Of a stretch of DNA of 64,000 nucleotides, positions 10,090 to 19,547 are shown piece after piece. A program made the position numbers and the translations under genes. How positions within the stretch are numbered: position 1 is the stretch's first letter; each line of letters starts with the position of its first letter. Where the stretch lies: NCBI GenBank assembly GCA_947624245.1, contig CANQJL010000001.1, forward strand, positions 124,001 through 188,000, given 5' to 3'. Source of the stretch: an uncultured Acetatifactor sp. (GTDB lineage Bacteria > Bacillota > Clostridia > Lachnospirales > Lachnospiraceae). The notes under the pieces were generated by a model. The model was not told the origin of the DNA. It did no database searches and saw only the letters and a list, made by a program, of their open reading frames with translations.

Positions 10090-10467
10090 TTACATAGCTT
10101 TAATATCCAAACGGACTTTGTCCGCGATTCGCGCGATATACTCGCTGTTTGTAGGTCTGGTTCTGCCGGACATCGCGGAATAGCCGAACATTTCTTCAAA
10201 CGTTCTGGCATTTCCTCTGGACCATGACACTTCAATGGCGTTGCGTATCGCACGCTCTACTTTTTGATCTGTCGTGTGGAAATGTCTGGCGATGGTCGGA
10301 TAGAGCAGCTTTGTCACACTGCTGACCACCTCCATGTCCCTGCCCGACAACATAATGGCATCTCTGAGATAATGATATCCCTTCAAATGTGCCGGAACCC
10401 CAATATCCAGCATAATGTCGGTGATATATCTCTCCAGGTCACAATCTTTTACAACACTCAATTCCAC
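10090..10467 (-). CDS. stand-alone Spo0A C-terminal (DNA-binding) domain protein
   Basis: 125 aa: ITDIMLDIGVPAHLKGYHYLRDAI...VSSVTKLLYPTIARHFHTTDQKVERAIRNAIEVSWSRGN; GTG start with AAGGAG upstream. Confidence 0.9.
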   Translation of the reverse strand: MELSVVKDCDLERYITDIMLDIGVPAHLKGYHYLRDAIMLSGRDMEVVSSVTKLLYPTIARHFHTTDQKVERAIRNAIEVSWSRGNARTFEEMFGYSAMSGRTRPTNSEYIARIADKVRLDIKAM

Positions 10468-10580
10468 CTAAATGACTCCTTCCCTTCTTCCAGTAAAAGC
10501 CCTTAACTGGGATGAACGGGAAAATTTTACCATATATGACATCTATTGGGAAGCCTTTCCGCCGCTAAGATTTCGTTAAA

Positions 10581-11510
10581 TTATTGTATTTCCTTGATCA
10601 GATATATCGGGCGTCTCTTGACTTCCATGTAAGTCTTGGCCAAATATTGTCCCAAAATTCCGGTACAGAAGAATTGAACGCCGCTGGTCATCAGGATAAT
10701 GCACACCAGCGAAGGCCAGCCTGATACGGGATCGCCAAAGATAAGCTTCCGCACTATGATAAAAAGGATCATCAAAAATGCTATGACGCAAAAGACCACA
10801 CCTACCACCGAAGCCAACAGCAGGGGGACTGTGGAAAAAGCGGTGATCCCGTCTAAGGAATACAGAAAGAGCTTCCAGAAACTCCACTTTGTCTCCCCTC
10901 TGGCACGCTCCACATTCTCATACTCCAACCATTTTGTCTCAAATCCGACCCAGCCGAATATTCCCTTGGTAAAACGGTTGTACTCCTGCATGGAGAGAAT
11001 GGCGTCTACCATCTGCCTAGTCATCATGCGATAGTCTCTCGCGCCGTCCATCATCTCCGTCTTAGAGATCTTTTTCATCAGCCGATAGAACATTCTGGCA
11101 AAGAAGCTTCGAATGGGAGGTTCTCCCTTGCGGTTCACTCGTCTGGTGGCCACAGAGTCATATCCCTGTTCTACATACGAGAACATTTCCGGCAGAAGGG
11201 CCGGCGGATCCTGAAGGTCCACATCCATGAGCACTACATAATCTCCCGCGGCATGCTCCAGTCCGGCGTACATTGCCGCCTCTTTGCCGAAATTTCTGGA
11301 AAAAGACAGCAGGTGGACCCTCTCGTCCTGCGCGCGAAGCTTCTTGACTTCCTCTGCCGTTCGGTCGCGGGAACCGTCGTCAATATATAACAGTTCAATG
11401 TCAACACCCTTCTCTGCGAAATAAGAAGACTGCTTCATCAGTTCGCAGTAGAAGAGCGCTACGCTCTCCTCCTCATTATAGCAGGGAACAATCACACTAA
11501 GCAGGCTCAC
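10581..11510 (-). CDS. GtrB/DPM1-like glycosyltransferase family 2 with two C-terminal TM helices
   Basis: SLLSVIVPCYNEEESVALFYCELM...DVDLQDPPALLPEM...RDYRMMTRQMVDAIL; GTG start at 11510 preceded by AAAGGAG. Confidence 0.88.
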   Translation of the reverse strand: MSLLSVIVPCYNEEESVALFYCELMKQSSYFAEKGVDIELLYIDDGSRDRTAEEVKKLRAQDERVHLLSFSRNFGKEAAMYAGLEHAAGDYVVLMDVDLQDPPALLPEMFSYVEQGYDSVATRRVNRKGEPPIRSFFARMFYRLMKKISKTEMMDGARDYRMMTRQMVDAILSMQEYNRFTKGIFGWVGFETKWLEYENVERARGETKWSFWKLFLYSLDGITAFSTVPLLLASVVGVVFCVIAFLMILFIIVRKLIFGDPVSGWPSLVCIILMTSGVQFFCTGILGQYLAKTYMEVKRRPIYLIKEIQ

Positions 11511-11699
11511 TTGAACGTCTCCTTTTCTTTTCTTACACCCCAGTATACTATTCTGTCTTTTAATTCGCAAGACAAACCTGCTATGCGGCATCAATAATTA
11601 AAAATTATTAATTTTATGAGATACAGATGACTGAAAAAGTAAAAAGTGGTAAAATAAGAACTGTACAGGGATTTTCCCTGTCTTACGGGAGAATACAAT

Positions 11700-12857
11700 A
11701 TGAGACAGGCAAAAATCGGAATCCTCCTGACGGCAGCTATCTTACTGTTGTCCGCCTGCAGCAAGGCCGATTCCGGCGATACCGATACTCCGGAATCTCA
11801 GCACTCGGCTTCCGAGCAAAACGCAGTATCCGGAAACAACATAATATCCGATGACAATCCTTTCGGCACCAGCACCGATGACCTGCAGCCGCCTCATGAA
11901 GGCATGGTCCGCAGCCGTCTGACCAACGAATGGGTCGACAGCGACGTGGCGCAGACGAGGCCCATTGCAGTGATCGTTCCCAATGAGGCAGGCGCCCTCC
12001 CTCAGTACAACCTTTCCCGGGCTTCCGTGATCTACGAGGCCAATGTAGAAAAAAGGGTCTCGAGAATGATGGCCGTTTTTGAAGACTGGCAGGATCTGGG
12101 CACCATCGGCAACATTCGAAGCCTGCGCACATACTACGCCTACTGGGCCTTTGAATGGGACGCCTTTCTCGTCCACAGCGGCGGGCCCTATTTTGTAGAC
12201 GATCTGCTGGCGCAGCCGGATACCCAGAACATCAACGACCACATTGGGACCGACTCTTCGGCATTTTTCAGAGACGAAAGCCGCCCCATGCCTCACAACC
12301 TCTTTACCACCGGCAAAAATATATGGAACGTGATTCAAAAGAAGGGGTATTCCCTGCAGTATCGCGGCCTGTGCGACGAGCATCACTACAGATTTACCGA
12401 CAAGGCCAATCAAAACATGCTGACGCAGTACGGTGACGACGCCGTCGGTGCAACATACATTGATATGTCCGGCTGCTATCCCTTGACCAGATGTTACTTT
12501 GAATACAATGAGGACGACGGGCTTTACTACCGTTCCCAGCACTTGTCGGGCGGAGACGACGGACCTCACACAGACGCCGCCACGGGAGAGCAGCTGAAAT
12601 TCAAAAATATCCTGGTACAGTATGTAAACTATGAGGAATTGAACGACGACGGCTATATGGCTCTCGACTGCCACGACAACACCTGCGACGGATGGTATTT
12701 TACAAACGGTCGGGGAATCCATGTTACCTGGGAGAAAAGCAGCGATTACGGCGCCACCAGATACTATGACGAATACGGAAACGAAATTATTATGAATACC
12801 GGCAAGACCATGGTATGTATTGTGTTGAACGGCGACAATTTCACATTCAGAGAATAA
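11700..12857 (+). CDS. DUF3048 domain lipoprotein (YerB-like)
   Basis: Lipobox MRQAKIGILLTAAILLLSACS; RPIAVIVPNEAGALPQYNLSRASVIYEANVE...IGNIRSLRTYYAYWAFEWDAFLVHSGG. Confidence 0.88.
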   Translation: MRQAKIGILLTAAILLLSACSKADSGDTDTPESQHSASEQNAVSGNNIISDDNPFGTSTDDLQPPHEGMVRSRLTNEWVDSDVAQTRPIAVIVPNEAGALPQYNLSRASVIYEANVEKRVSRMMAVFEDWQDLGTIGNIRSLRTYYAYWAFEWDAFLVHSGGPYFVDDLLAQPDTQNINDHIGTDSSAFFRDESRPMPHNLFTTGKNIWNVIQKKGYSLQYRGLCDEHHYRFTDKANQNMLTQYGDDAVGATYIDMSGCYPLTRCYFEYNEDDGLYYRSQHLSGGDDGPHTDAATGEQLKFKNILVQYVNYEELNDDGYMALDCHDNTCDGWYFTNGRGIHVTWEKSSDYGATRYYDEYGNEIIMNTGKTMVCIVLNGDNFTFRE

Positions 12858-12864
12858 AAAAACG

Positions 12865-12890
12865 GGATACCTGCATAACAGGTATCCTGT
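12865..12890. terminator. intrinsic terminator between convergent genes
   Basis: GGATACCTG-CATAA-CAGGTATCC flanked by A-rich and T-rich tracts. Confidence 0.8.
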
Positions 12891-12893
12891 TTC

Positions 12894-13157
12894 TTATTCT
12901 CCCAATCCGCTTTCGACCACTTTGATCAATGTGGCCAAGGCTTCTTCTTCATCTTCCCCCTCGCAGATCAGCTCAATCTCATCCCCGCTCTTCACACATG
13001 CGCCCAATACGCTTAACACGCTCTTCGCATTTGCCGTGTTATCACGGGAGGAAAATGTGATCAATGATTTGAACTGCATAGCTTCCTTGCAAAGAATACC
13101 GGCCGGCCTCAGATGAAGACCGGTAGGATTCTTGATCACTACTTTTTGACTTACCAT
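12894..13157 (-). CDS. ptsH: HPr phosphocarrier protein
   Basis: MVSQKVVIKNPTGLHLRPAGILCKEA...NAKSVLSVLGACVKSGDEIEL; His15 motif GLHLRPAG and Ser46 region. Confidence 0.92.
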   Translation of the reverse strand: MVSQKVVIKNPTGLHLRPAGILCKEAMQFKSLITFSSRDNTANAKSVLSVLGACVKSGDEIELICEGEDEEEALATLIKVVESGLGE

Positions 13158-13274
13158 AATTATACCATCCTCTGATTCTAATGCCCTTGCCGATCCGTCA
13201 GCAAAAGCTCCCCATATGTTTACTGTAGCATGATTACGTTTTAAATACAAGCGAATTCTGAAATTATGCCGAAA

Positions 13275-14624
13275 TTAAAACATGACATCCTGAATCAGAT
13301 TCGCCAGCTTTTGCGCTTCCTGCTGAATCACCTGCTGTTCCTTCCCCTCGATCATGACACGCACCAGCGGCTCCGTTCCGGAGGGCCTGATCAGCACTCG
13401 TCCCTGACCCTCGAACTTTGCTTCCAGCTCACGGATCGCATCTACGATCACAGGATATTCCATGTACTTGTGCTTCTTATAGTCCGCCACCTTTGCATTG
13501 ACCAATGCCTGAGGAAGCACCTCCATGATGGCCGCCAGCTCGGAGAGACGCTTTCCCGTCTCCCGCATGACCTGAAGCAGATGCAGCGCGCTGAGCAGGC
13601 CGTCTCCCGTGGTGTTCTCGTCCAGAAAGATAATATGTCCGGACTGCTCTCCGCCGAGGCTCGCGCCGATCTCTTTCATGCGCTCCAGCACATAGCGGTC
13701 GCCCACCTTCGTCTGCTCTATCGTGATGCCCTTCTTCTCTCCCATCAGGAAAAATCCCAGATTGCTCATAACGGTCGCCACGATCGTGTCATGCTTCAAC
13801 TTTCCCTGCGCTTTCATGTGGTTGCCCACAATGGCCATGATCTGGTCTCCGTCAACGACGTTGCCGTTCTCGTCTACCGCCAGCAGTCTGTCGGCGTCCC
13901 CGTCGAACGCAAGCCCCACATCCGCTTTCTCATAGACGACTCTCGCCTGAAGCTCTTCCATATGAGTGGAGCCGCAGCTTGAATTGATGTTGGTCCCGTC
14001 CGGATTGTTGTGAATGGCTACCACGGTGCCCCCCAGCTCTTTCAGCGCCTCCACGGAAGTATAATAGGAAGCGCCCTCCGCACAGTCCACAACGATCTTC
14101 AACCCTGTCAGATCCACCGGAACGGCCTTTATCGCATGATTTATGTATTCCTCTCTTGCGTCGGTGCGGTATTTTATCTTTCCCACGCCGGGACCGATGG
14201 GAAACTTGATCCCCGGCATATCTTCTCTTATCAGCGCTTCGATCTCATCCTCCAGTTCATCCGGCAGCTTATAGCCGTTGCCGTCAAAGAACTTGATCCC
14301 GTTGAATTCCACGGGATTGTGGGAGGCCGAGATGACCACTCCCGCATCTACCCTGTATTTCTGAGTCAGATACGCCACCGCCGGCGTAGGGACCACGCCC
14401 ACGTAGACGCAGTTGGCGCCTACGGAGCACGCTCCTGCCATCAGCGCATTGGCAAGCATGTCGCCCGAAATGCGCGTGTCGCATCCTACCATGATCGTGG
14501 GCTTATGCTCCTTTTCCTTTGTCAGCACATATGCGCCCACCTGTCCCAGCTGCATCGCAAGCATTGGTGTCAGTTCCTCATTTGCAATACCTCTGATGCC
14601 ATCCGTTCCAAACAATCTGGCCAT
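13275..14624 (-). CDS. glmM: phosphoglucosamine mutase
   Basis: MARLFGTDGIRGIANEELTP..., active site GVVISASHNPVEFNGIKFF, DGDADR. Confidence 0.97.
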   Translation of the reverse strand: MARLFGTDGIRGIANEELTPMLAMQLGQVGAYVLTKEKEHKPTIMVGCDTRISGDMLANALMAGACSVGANCVYVGVVPTPAVAYLTQKYRVDAGVVISASHNPVEFNGIKFFDGNGYKLPDELEDEIEALIREDMPGIKFPIGPGVGKIKYRTDAREEYINHAIKAVPVDLTGLKIVVDCAEGASYYTSVEALKELGGTVVAIHNNPDGTNINSSCGSTHMEELQARVVYEKADVGLAFDGDADRLLAVDENGNVVDGDQIMAIVGNHMKAQGKLKHDTIVATVMSNLGFFLMGEKKGITIEQTKVGDRYVLERMKEIGASLGGEQSGHIIFLDENTTGDGLLSALHLLQVMRETGKRLSELAAIMEVLPQALVNAKVADYKKHKYMEYPVIVDAIRELEAKFEGQGRVLIRPSGTEPLVRVMIEGKEQQVIQQEAQKLANLIQDVMF

Positions 14625-14630
14625 TGTCTT

Positions 14631-15905
14631 CTAATCCTCCAAATTAACCACTGTTATTCTTATATACATCGGATTTTCAATATTAATGTCATCTGACAAG
14701 CTAAAAGACACAGGCACGGAATACACCCCGGGCGCAAGCTCTTCCATATTTTCCTTCTTCATCCATGCGGCAATATCGACAGTCCCGCCCATAGTACCCG
14801 TAGGCAGTGCCGAAATTGCAGCTTCCAGTCCCGATACATTCAGCTCATAATTGTTATCGACGTTTTCGGGCAGTTGCACCTCCAACCCTTCCGGTACATT
14901 GACGACCCTGATCTTCTCATGGTCTACCTCAAGCACTTTCTTCACCTCAGGCTGAATATATACTGTGGCTTTGATACGTCCGCTGAAGTCACTGTCAGCC
15001 AGTCTGATATTGGCAGGAAGATATTCCCTGAGATCGATCGTTGCGGTCACATCGCTCTCCGCACCGGAAATATCCAGTTCTTCCGCAGGAATATTGATGC
15101 TGCTCACATTTGCCAGGTCAGAAGCGGAGCCGGCTATCTTCACAGCGGAACGGTCGCTCTCTATCACGCCCGTTGTCAGGAAGCCTTCCGCGGGCGAACC
15201 CGTGGTGTTCAGAACAATAGGCACCTCCTTCACGGCAAGCACCTCCGCCGCCATTCTCACATAGTTCATATTCCTGGTGACACTGGGAAGATCCAGCAAT
15301 ACCCCTTCGGAGTTATAAAGCGCTATCTCCACATTTGCAGAGACATCCGCGGTAGCGCCGGACACGTCTATCTCTACGCTGGCGTAGCTGATCTGCTCCA
15401 CGGCGGACGCGGGGCCCGAGACTTCGATTCTTGTCTGATCCGGCTGTACGCTTGCGACCATATAGCCTTCCGCCACTTCTCCCACAGAACCGTACCGCAC
15501 GCCGATCCACTTGCTGCTTCTGTCCTCTACGTTCAGCTTCAGAACATCGGGGTTGCATCTGATGCTGTCCACATCGTTATTCAGCACTCTCAAAGAGATC
15601 ACAATGGTATTGATCTCCGTCAGCTTGCTCATATCGGCCTCTGCCACAATATCGGAAGCGCGAAGATTGTCGATGACGCTCTGAGGCGCACGGACGGTGA
15701 CGCGGATCGTATCGGTATTGTCCAGCACCTCGTATACCTTGTTCTGTTGATCCAAAAGCTGCACGTTCGTCATGGTCACGGGAATGCCGGTGAACGTCTT
15801 GCTCTCCTTGGGGTCGTCGATCTGCACCACCAGGAACCATATTGCAAACGCGAGTACCAGAGATCCCAGCTTCAGTCCCCAGTTATTTAAAATCTTTTTC
15901 TTCAT
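14631..15905 (-). CDS. cdaR: YbbR-domain protein, diadenylate cyclase regulator CdaR
   Basis: MKKKILNNWGLKLGSLVLAFAIWFLVV...; YbbR-like repeats; between cdaA and glmM. Confidence 0.92.
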   Translation of the reverse strand: MKKKILNNWGLKLGSLVLAFAIWFLVVQIDDPKESKTFTGIPVTMTNVQLLDQQNKVYEVLDNTDTIRVTVRAPQSVIDNLRASDIVAEADMSKLTEINTIVISLRVLNNDVDSIRCNPDVLKLNVEDRSSKWIGVRYGSVGEVAEGYMVASVQPDQTRIEVSGPASAVEQISYASVEIDVSGATADVSANVEIALYNSEGVLLDLPSVTRNMNYVRMAAEVLAVKEVPIVLNTTGSPAEGFLTTGVIESDRSAVKIAGSASDLANVSSINIPAEELDISGAESDVTATIDLREYLPANIRLADSDFSGRIKATVYIQPEVKKVLEVDHEKIRVVNVPEGLEVQLPENVDNNYELNVSGLEAAISALPTGTMGGTVDIAAWMKKENMEELAPGVYSVPVSFSLSDDINIENPMYIRITVVNLED

Positions 15906-16783
15906 TTCTTTTTGACCTTATGCCTTCCCCGCCATTTGCGCTTACTCTCCGACTGATCGTTCAAGGTCTTATTGTTCAGCATTACCTGCAGCCGCTCTCT
16001 CAGTTGTTCGGCATTCAGATTCCTCTCAAGCTCTCCGCCGTATGCGAGACTGATCTTGCCCGTCTCCTCGGAAACGATGACCGTCAGGGAATCCGTCACC
16101 TCGGAAATGCCCACGCCGGCTCTGTGCCTTGTGCCCAGTTCCTTGCTCAGTCCCGAGTTTTCGGAAAGCGGCAGATAACAGGTGGCAGACGTGATCCTGT
16201 TTTCGCGAATGATCACGGCGCCGTCATGAAGGGGCGTATTGTGTTCAAAAATGTTGATCAGCAGCTGGCTGGTAACGATTCCGTCCACCTCGATGCCCGT
16301 GCGCTCGTAATCTTTGAGAGACTCCTTCTGTTCAATGACGATCAGCGCGCCGGTCTTCATCTTGCCCATCTCAACGCAGGCCTTGGTGATCTCACCTATC
16401 GTCTTTTCCGAAAAGATCTCCTGTTCCCTGCGGGCTGCGTCAGAGAACAGTCCGGCCGGCAGAAAATTCCGCCTTCCCAGATTCTCCAGCGCATGGCGAA
16501 GCTCCGGCTGAATCACGACGATCAGCGCGATCACGGCAAAACCGATTACATTGCGCGCCAGCCAGATAATGGTGCTCATGTCTGTCATATAGGCCAACAG
16601 CAAAAAGGCCCCGATGACAAGCAGTCCCTTGAGCAGCAGCCATGCTCTGGTAGCCTTCATCCAGACCAAAATATAATACACCAAAAAGGCGATAATGATT
16701 ATTTCAAACACATCGCCTATGTCCATCGTTATTCCGTAGATAACAGAGCCTTTCAGATAATCAACTACGTCAACCAACCGCAT
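15902..16783 (-). CDS. cdaA: diadenylate cyclase CdaA
   Basis: DAC domain motifs NTPLHDGAVIIRENRI and LGTRHRAGVGISEVTD; N-terminal TM helices. Confidence 0.96.
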   Translation of the reverse strand: MRLVDVVDYLKGSVIYGITMDIGDVFEIIIIAFLVYYILVWMKATRAWLLLKGLLVIGAFLLLAYMTDMSTIIWLARNVIGFAVIALIVVIQPELRHALENLGRRNFLPAGLFSDAARREQEIFSEKTIGEITKACVEMGKMKTGALIVIEQKESLKDYERTGIEVDGIVTSQLLINIFEHNTPLHDGAVIIRENRITSATCYLPLSENSGLSKELGTRHRAGVGISEVTDSLTVIVSEETGKISLAYGGELERNLNAEQLRERLQVMLNNKTLNDQSESKRKWRGRHKVKKK

Positions 16784-16806
16784 CTTAGTTCCATCTCATA
16801 GCTTTC

Positions 16807-17889
16807 TTAATATTCTTCAAAATCTAAAGGTTTCCGTCCTCTGCCCGAAGCTCCCTGACCGGCGGGCGTCGTATGTCCCGATTCACCCCTGTGCTTCTGC
16901 TGGTTCCCGTAGCCGCGGGAACCAGACCCGCCCCCTCTGGTCTGTGCAGCCGTTCCACGCTCGTACTGACTGCTGATCTTTTTCACAGTCTTAGTAGACA
17001 TCGCCACCGACATCTTGGGAACCGCCTTGACATAGTAATAATACTCATCATCTTCAAACTGAACCTTCTCTGTTCTGCTGTAGTCCACACAAAATCGGAA
17101 AAATTCCACGACCTTGGCTGCGGCCAGTGCCAGCAGCGAACCGAGCAGCGCTCCCACCACAGAGATATTGATATCATATATCAGATCCCCGATCAACAGA
17201 ATTACAATGTTCAGCAGCGCGCCGGAGACCATTGCAATAGTCCATGCGTGATCGATGGACATTCTGCGAATCAGGTACACCACCAGCACCGTAATGGCAA
17301 AGGAAGCCGCTATCACCAGCATCTCGCGGTTGCCTAACAGACCGTCGATCATAAGGCGGAGCTTTCCGGACAGGTCGTCTTCGCCCATGGTATTGATCGC
17401 CGACGAATTGTCCGTCACGGTCTGAAGCAGATAGTGAACCCCTACGCCGCAGCCCACGGATACGGCAGATGCCGGTCCGCATACCAGGCCTACCACAATC
17501 GGCATCACATAGGGTATCCGAAGTGAGAATAAAAGCGGCGTCAGCACTATCACCAGAGAATCCCGGGGGGCAAAGCGGAAGAACAGCAGGTATATCACCA
17601 TATAAAAGCAGAATCCCACCAAAGCCACTTCCATGGAAAGAGCATACATGTGAAGCAGACTGAACAGCGTTGTGAACAGCACAATGCAGCCCACCGGCAA
17701 AAAAGAGCACGCCAGCGCGGCGATCAGTACTACCGCCATATTGTCCAGTCTCACCATGTATCCCATTTTGCCGTTCAGCGCGTTCAACGTGATGAATGCA
17801 ATCAAAAATTTGATCACAGGCAGAAGAAATACCTCATACTTGCTGTAAAAAAGCTTGATCTTTTCTCTTATTTCCAGTAAATCAGTCAT
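16807..17889 (-). CDS. uncharacterised polytopic membrane protein upstream of cdaA
   Basis: ~360 aa from MTDLLEIREKIKLFYSKYEVFLLPVIKFLIAFITL; multiple TM, Gly/Arg-rich C-terminal tail (TRGGGSGSRGYGNQQKHRGESGHTT). Confidence 0.75.
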   Translation of the reverse strand: MTDLLEIREKIKLFYSKYEVFLLPVIKFLIAFITLNALNGKMGYMVRLDNMAVVLIAALACSFLPVGCIVLFTTLFSLLHMYALSMEVALVGFCFYMVIYLLFFRFAPRDSLVIVLTPLLFSLRIPYVMPIVVGLVCGPASAVSVGCGVGVHYLLQTVTDNSSAINTMGEDDLSGKLRLMIDGLLGNREMLVIAASFAITVLVVYLIRRMSIDHAWTIAMVSGALLNIVILLIGDLIYDINISVVGALLGSLLALAAAKVVEFFRFCVDYSRTEKVQFEDDEYYYYVKAVPKMSVAMSTKTVKKISSQYERGTAAQTRGGGSGSRGYGNQQKHRGESGHTTPAGQGASGRGRKPLDFEEY

Positions 17890-17912
17890 TCCATCCTCCA
17901 GCCAATCTCCCG

Positions 17913-18308
17913 TCAGAACTGTTCGTCGTACAGGGAATTCAGCTTTTTCAAATTGTGATAATAATTCTTCAGATCTCTTTTGGCCTTGGCATACCGATAC
18001 GTGCATACGGCATATGTGGACGCCAGATATACTCCCGCGGCGACACCATAGTATATAATGACCTTCTTGACAAACGCCACCAGATCGATCTCATACAGAT
18101 TCTGCATGAAGTCCTCAAAATCATAAAATATATACAGTCCGAAAATCACGGCAAAACAGATGGTGACGCTCGCAAGAGATTTCAGCAGCTGTAAAGCAAG
18201 ATAATCGCTGCGAAAGTAGTTCCCTATCTTTACATTCCGCCGCCCCTCAGGACTGCCCTCATAGGACGCCATCCGTGTCATCAGAATAACTCGCTCTTCA
18301 TTCAACAT
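17913..18308 (-). CDS. uncharacterised small membrane protein
   Basis: 131 aa, two TM segments; in line with the cdaA-side genes. Confidence 0.65.
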   Translation of the reverse strand: MLNEERVILMTRMASYEGSPEGRRNVKIGNYFRSDYLALQLLKSLASVTICFAVIFGLYIFYDFEDFMQNLYEIDLVAFVKKVIIYYGVAAGVYLASTYAVCTYRYAKAKRDLKNYYHNLKKLNSLYDEQF

Positions 18309-18354
18309 TTGGATAATCCCGCCTTTCTGCGGTCCGATCGACAGATCCGAACCG

Positions 18355-18768
18355 TCACTTCAGAAATCTCATTTTTGCATTCGGATCTTCCGCGGCAGCC
18401 TTCTTCTCCGGAGGCGGCGCGGGACGGCTGCTTTTAATCACGTTGGTAAAGCTCCTTGACATGTCCAGCTTACACTTGTCGCAATACTTCCCGCTCCTGA
18501 TAGGCGCGCCGCAGGACTCACAGTTGAGGAACATGGGCGAATCCTCCGTCACCTCCAGACGGTCCTCCCTTAACCACTGACGGATCTGGCCGGGATCCAC
18601 ATCGCAGGCCTCCGCCACCTCTCTGATGCCTGCGCCGCGATGTTCGCGGATATACTCCTTTACTTCCTGGAATTTGGCTTCCACAGTCTCCCTGCAGGCG
18701 GGACAGACTACCGCGCCCGCCATATAGTTAAAGATTCGTCCACACATTCTGCAATTTCTGATATTCAT
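18355..18768 (-). CDS. YvyF/TIGR03826-like flagellar operon protein (zinc-ribbon)
   Basis: CRMCGRIFNYMAGAVVCPACRETVEAKFQEVKEYIREH...NCESCGAPIRSGKYCDKCK; beside comF as in Firmicutes. Confidence 0.85.
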   Translation of the reverse strand: MNIRNCRMCGRIFNYMAGAVVCPACRETVEAKFQEVKEYIREHRGAGIREVAEACDVDPGQIRQWLREDRLEVTEDSPMFLNCESCGAPIRSGKYCDKCKLDMSRSFTNVIKSSRPAPPPEKKAAAEDPNAKMRFLK

Positions 18769-18809
18769 AGTATCCTCCGTTTTGCACAGCTAATGTATTG
18801 ACTCCTGCA

Positions 18810-19547
18810 CTAAATTCCCGTACCACAGGCCAGAGCGACAAAATAAATATTCTCCGCTCCCGCCGCCTTTAACGTCCTTGCGGCCTCGTCCATGGTACTC
18901 CCGGTAGTATAGATGTCATCCACCAGTATAATCGTATTTAATTTTACATCATTTCCCGATATATTGAAAGCCTTTTTCAAATTATTTTGACGTTCTTTAG
19001 GATTTAATTTCTTAAGCGGCGCGGTATTTTTAATTCTCCTCAGTGTTTTAGTATATACAGGGATTCCCATTTTCTTTCCGATCTCTTTGGCGAAAAGCTC
19101 CGCCTGATTGTATCCTCGGACCGCTTTGCGGCTCGGATGCAGCGGAATCGGCACAAGCCCGTCAGGCCGGACACGGCGGATAAAATCCCCCAGATATTCC
19201 GCCGCCTGCTCTCCGTAAAAAGCGGCATACTCCCTGCGGCCTCCGTATTTGAACTTATAGATGGACGCTGCGGCGCTGTCGTACTCATACAATGCCCGTC
19301 CCCTGAGAAAAACGTGTTCTTTGGTCCGGCAGTCAGAACAGAATTCCGCCTCCTCCGAAAGCTTTTTCCCGCATCGCATACACCACGGCGGCGTCAGCAG
19401 CTTCAGCTTCGGCAGACATTCGGGACAAATCTTCTCTCCCCAGGGACGCACGATCCTGTCACAGACCGGACAGTGCAGCGGATACAGAAGCTGGATCGCC
19501 GTCTTGATGATTCTGTTCTCATAAATTTTCTTTTTCCGCAATGGCAC
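18810..19547 (-). CDS. comFC: ComF family protein
   Basis: CPVCDRIV...CMRCGKKL...CSDC and PRTase motif TIILVDDIYTTGSTMDEAARTLKAAGA. Confidence 0.93.
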   Translation of the reverse strand: MPLRKKKIYENRIIKTAIQLLYPLHCPVCDRIVRPWGEKICPECLPKLKLLTPPWCMRCGKKLSEEAEFCSDCRTKEHVFLRGRALYEYDSAAASIYKFKYGGRREYAAFYGEQAAEYLGDFIRRVRPDGLVPIPLHPSRKAVRGYNQAELFAKEIGKKMGIPVYTKTLRRIKNTAPLKKLNPKERQNNLKKAFNISGNDVKLNTIILVDDIYTTGSTMDEAARTLKAAGAENIYFVALACGTGI

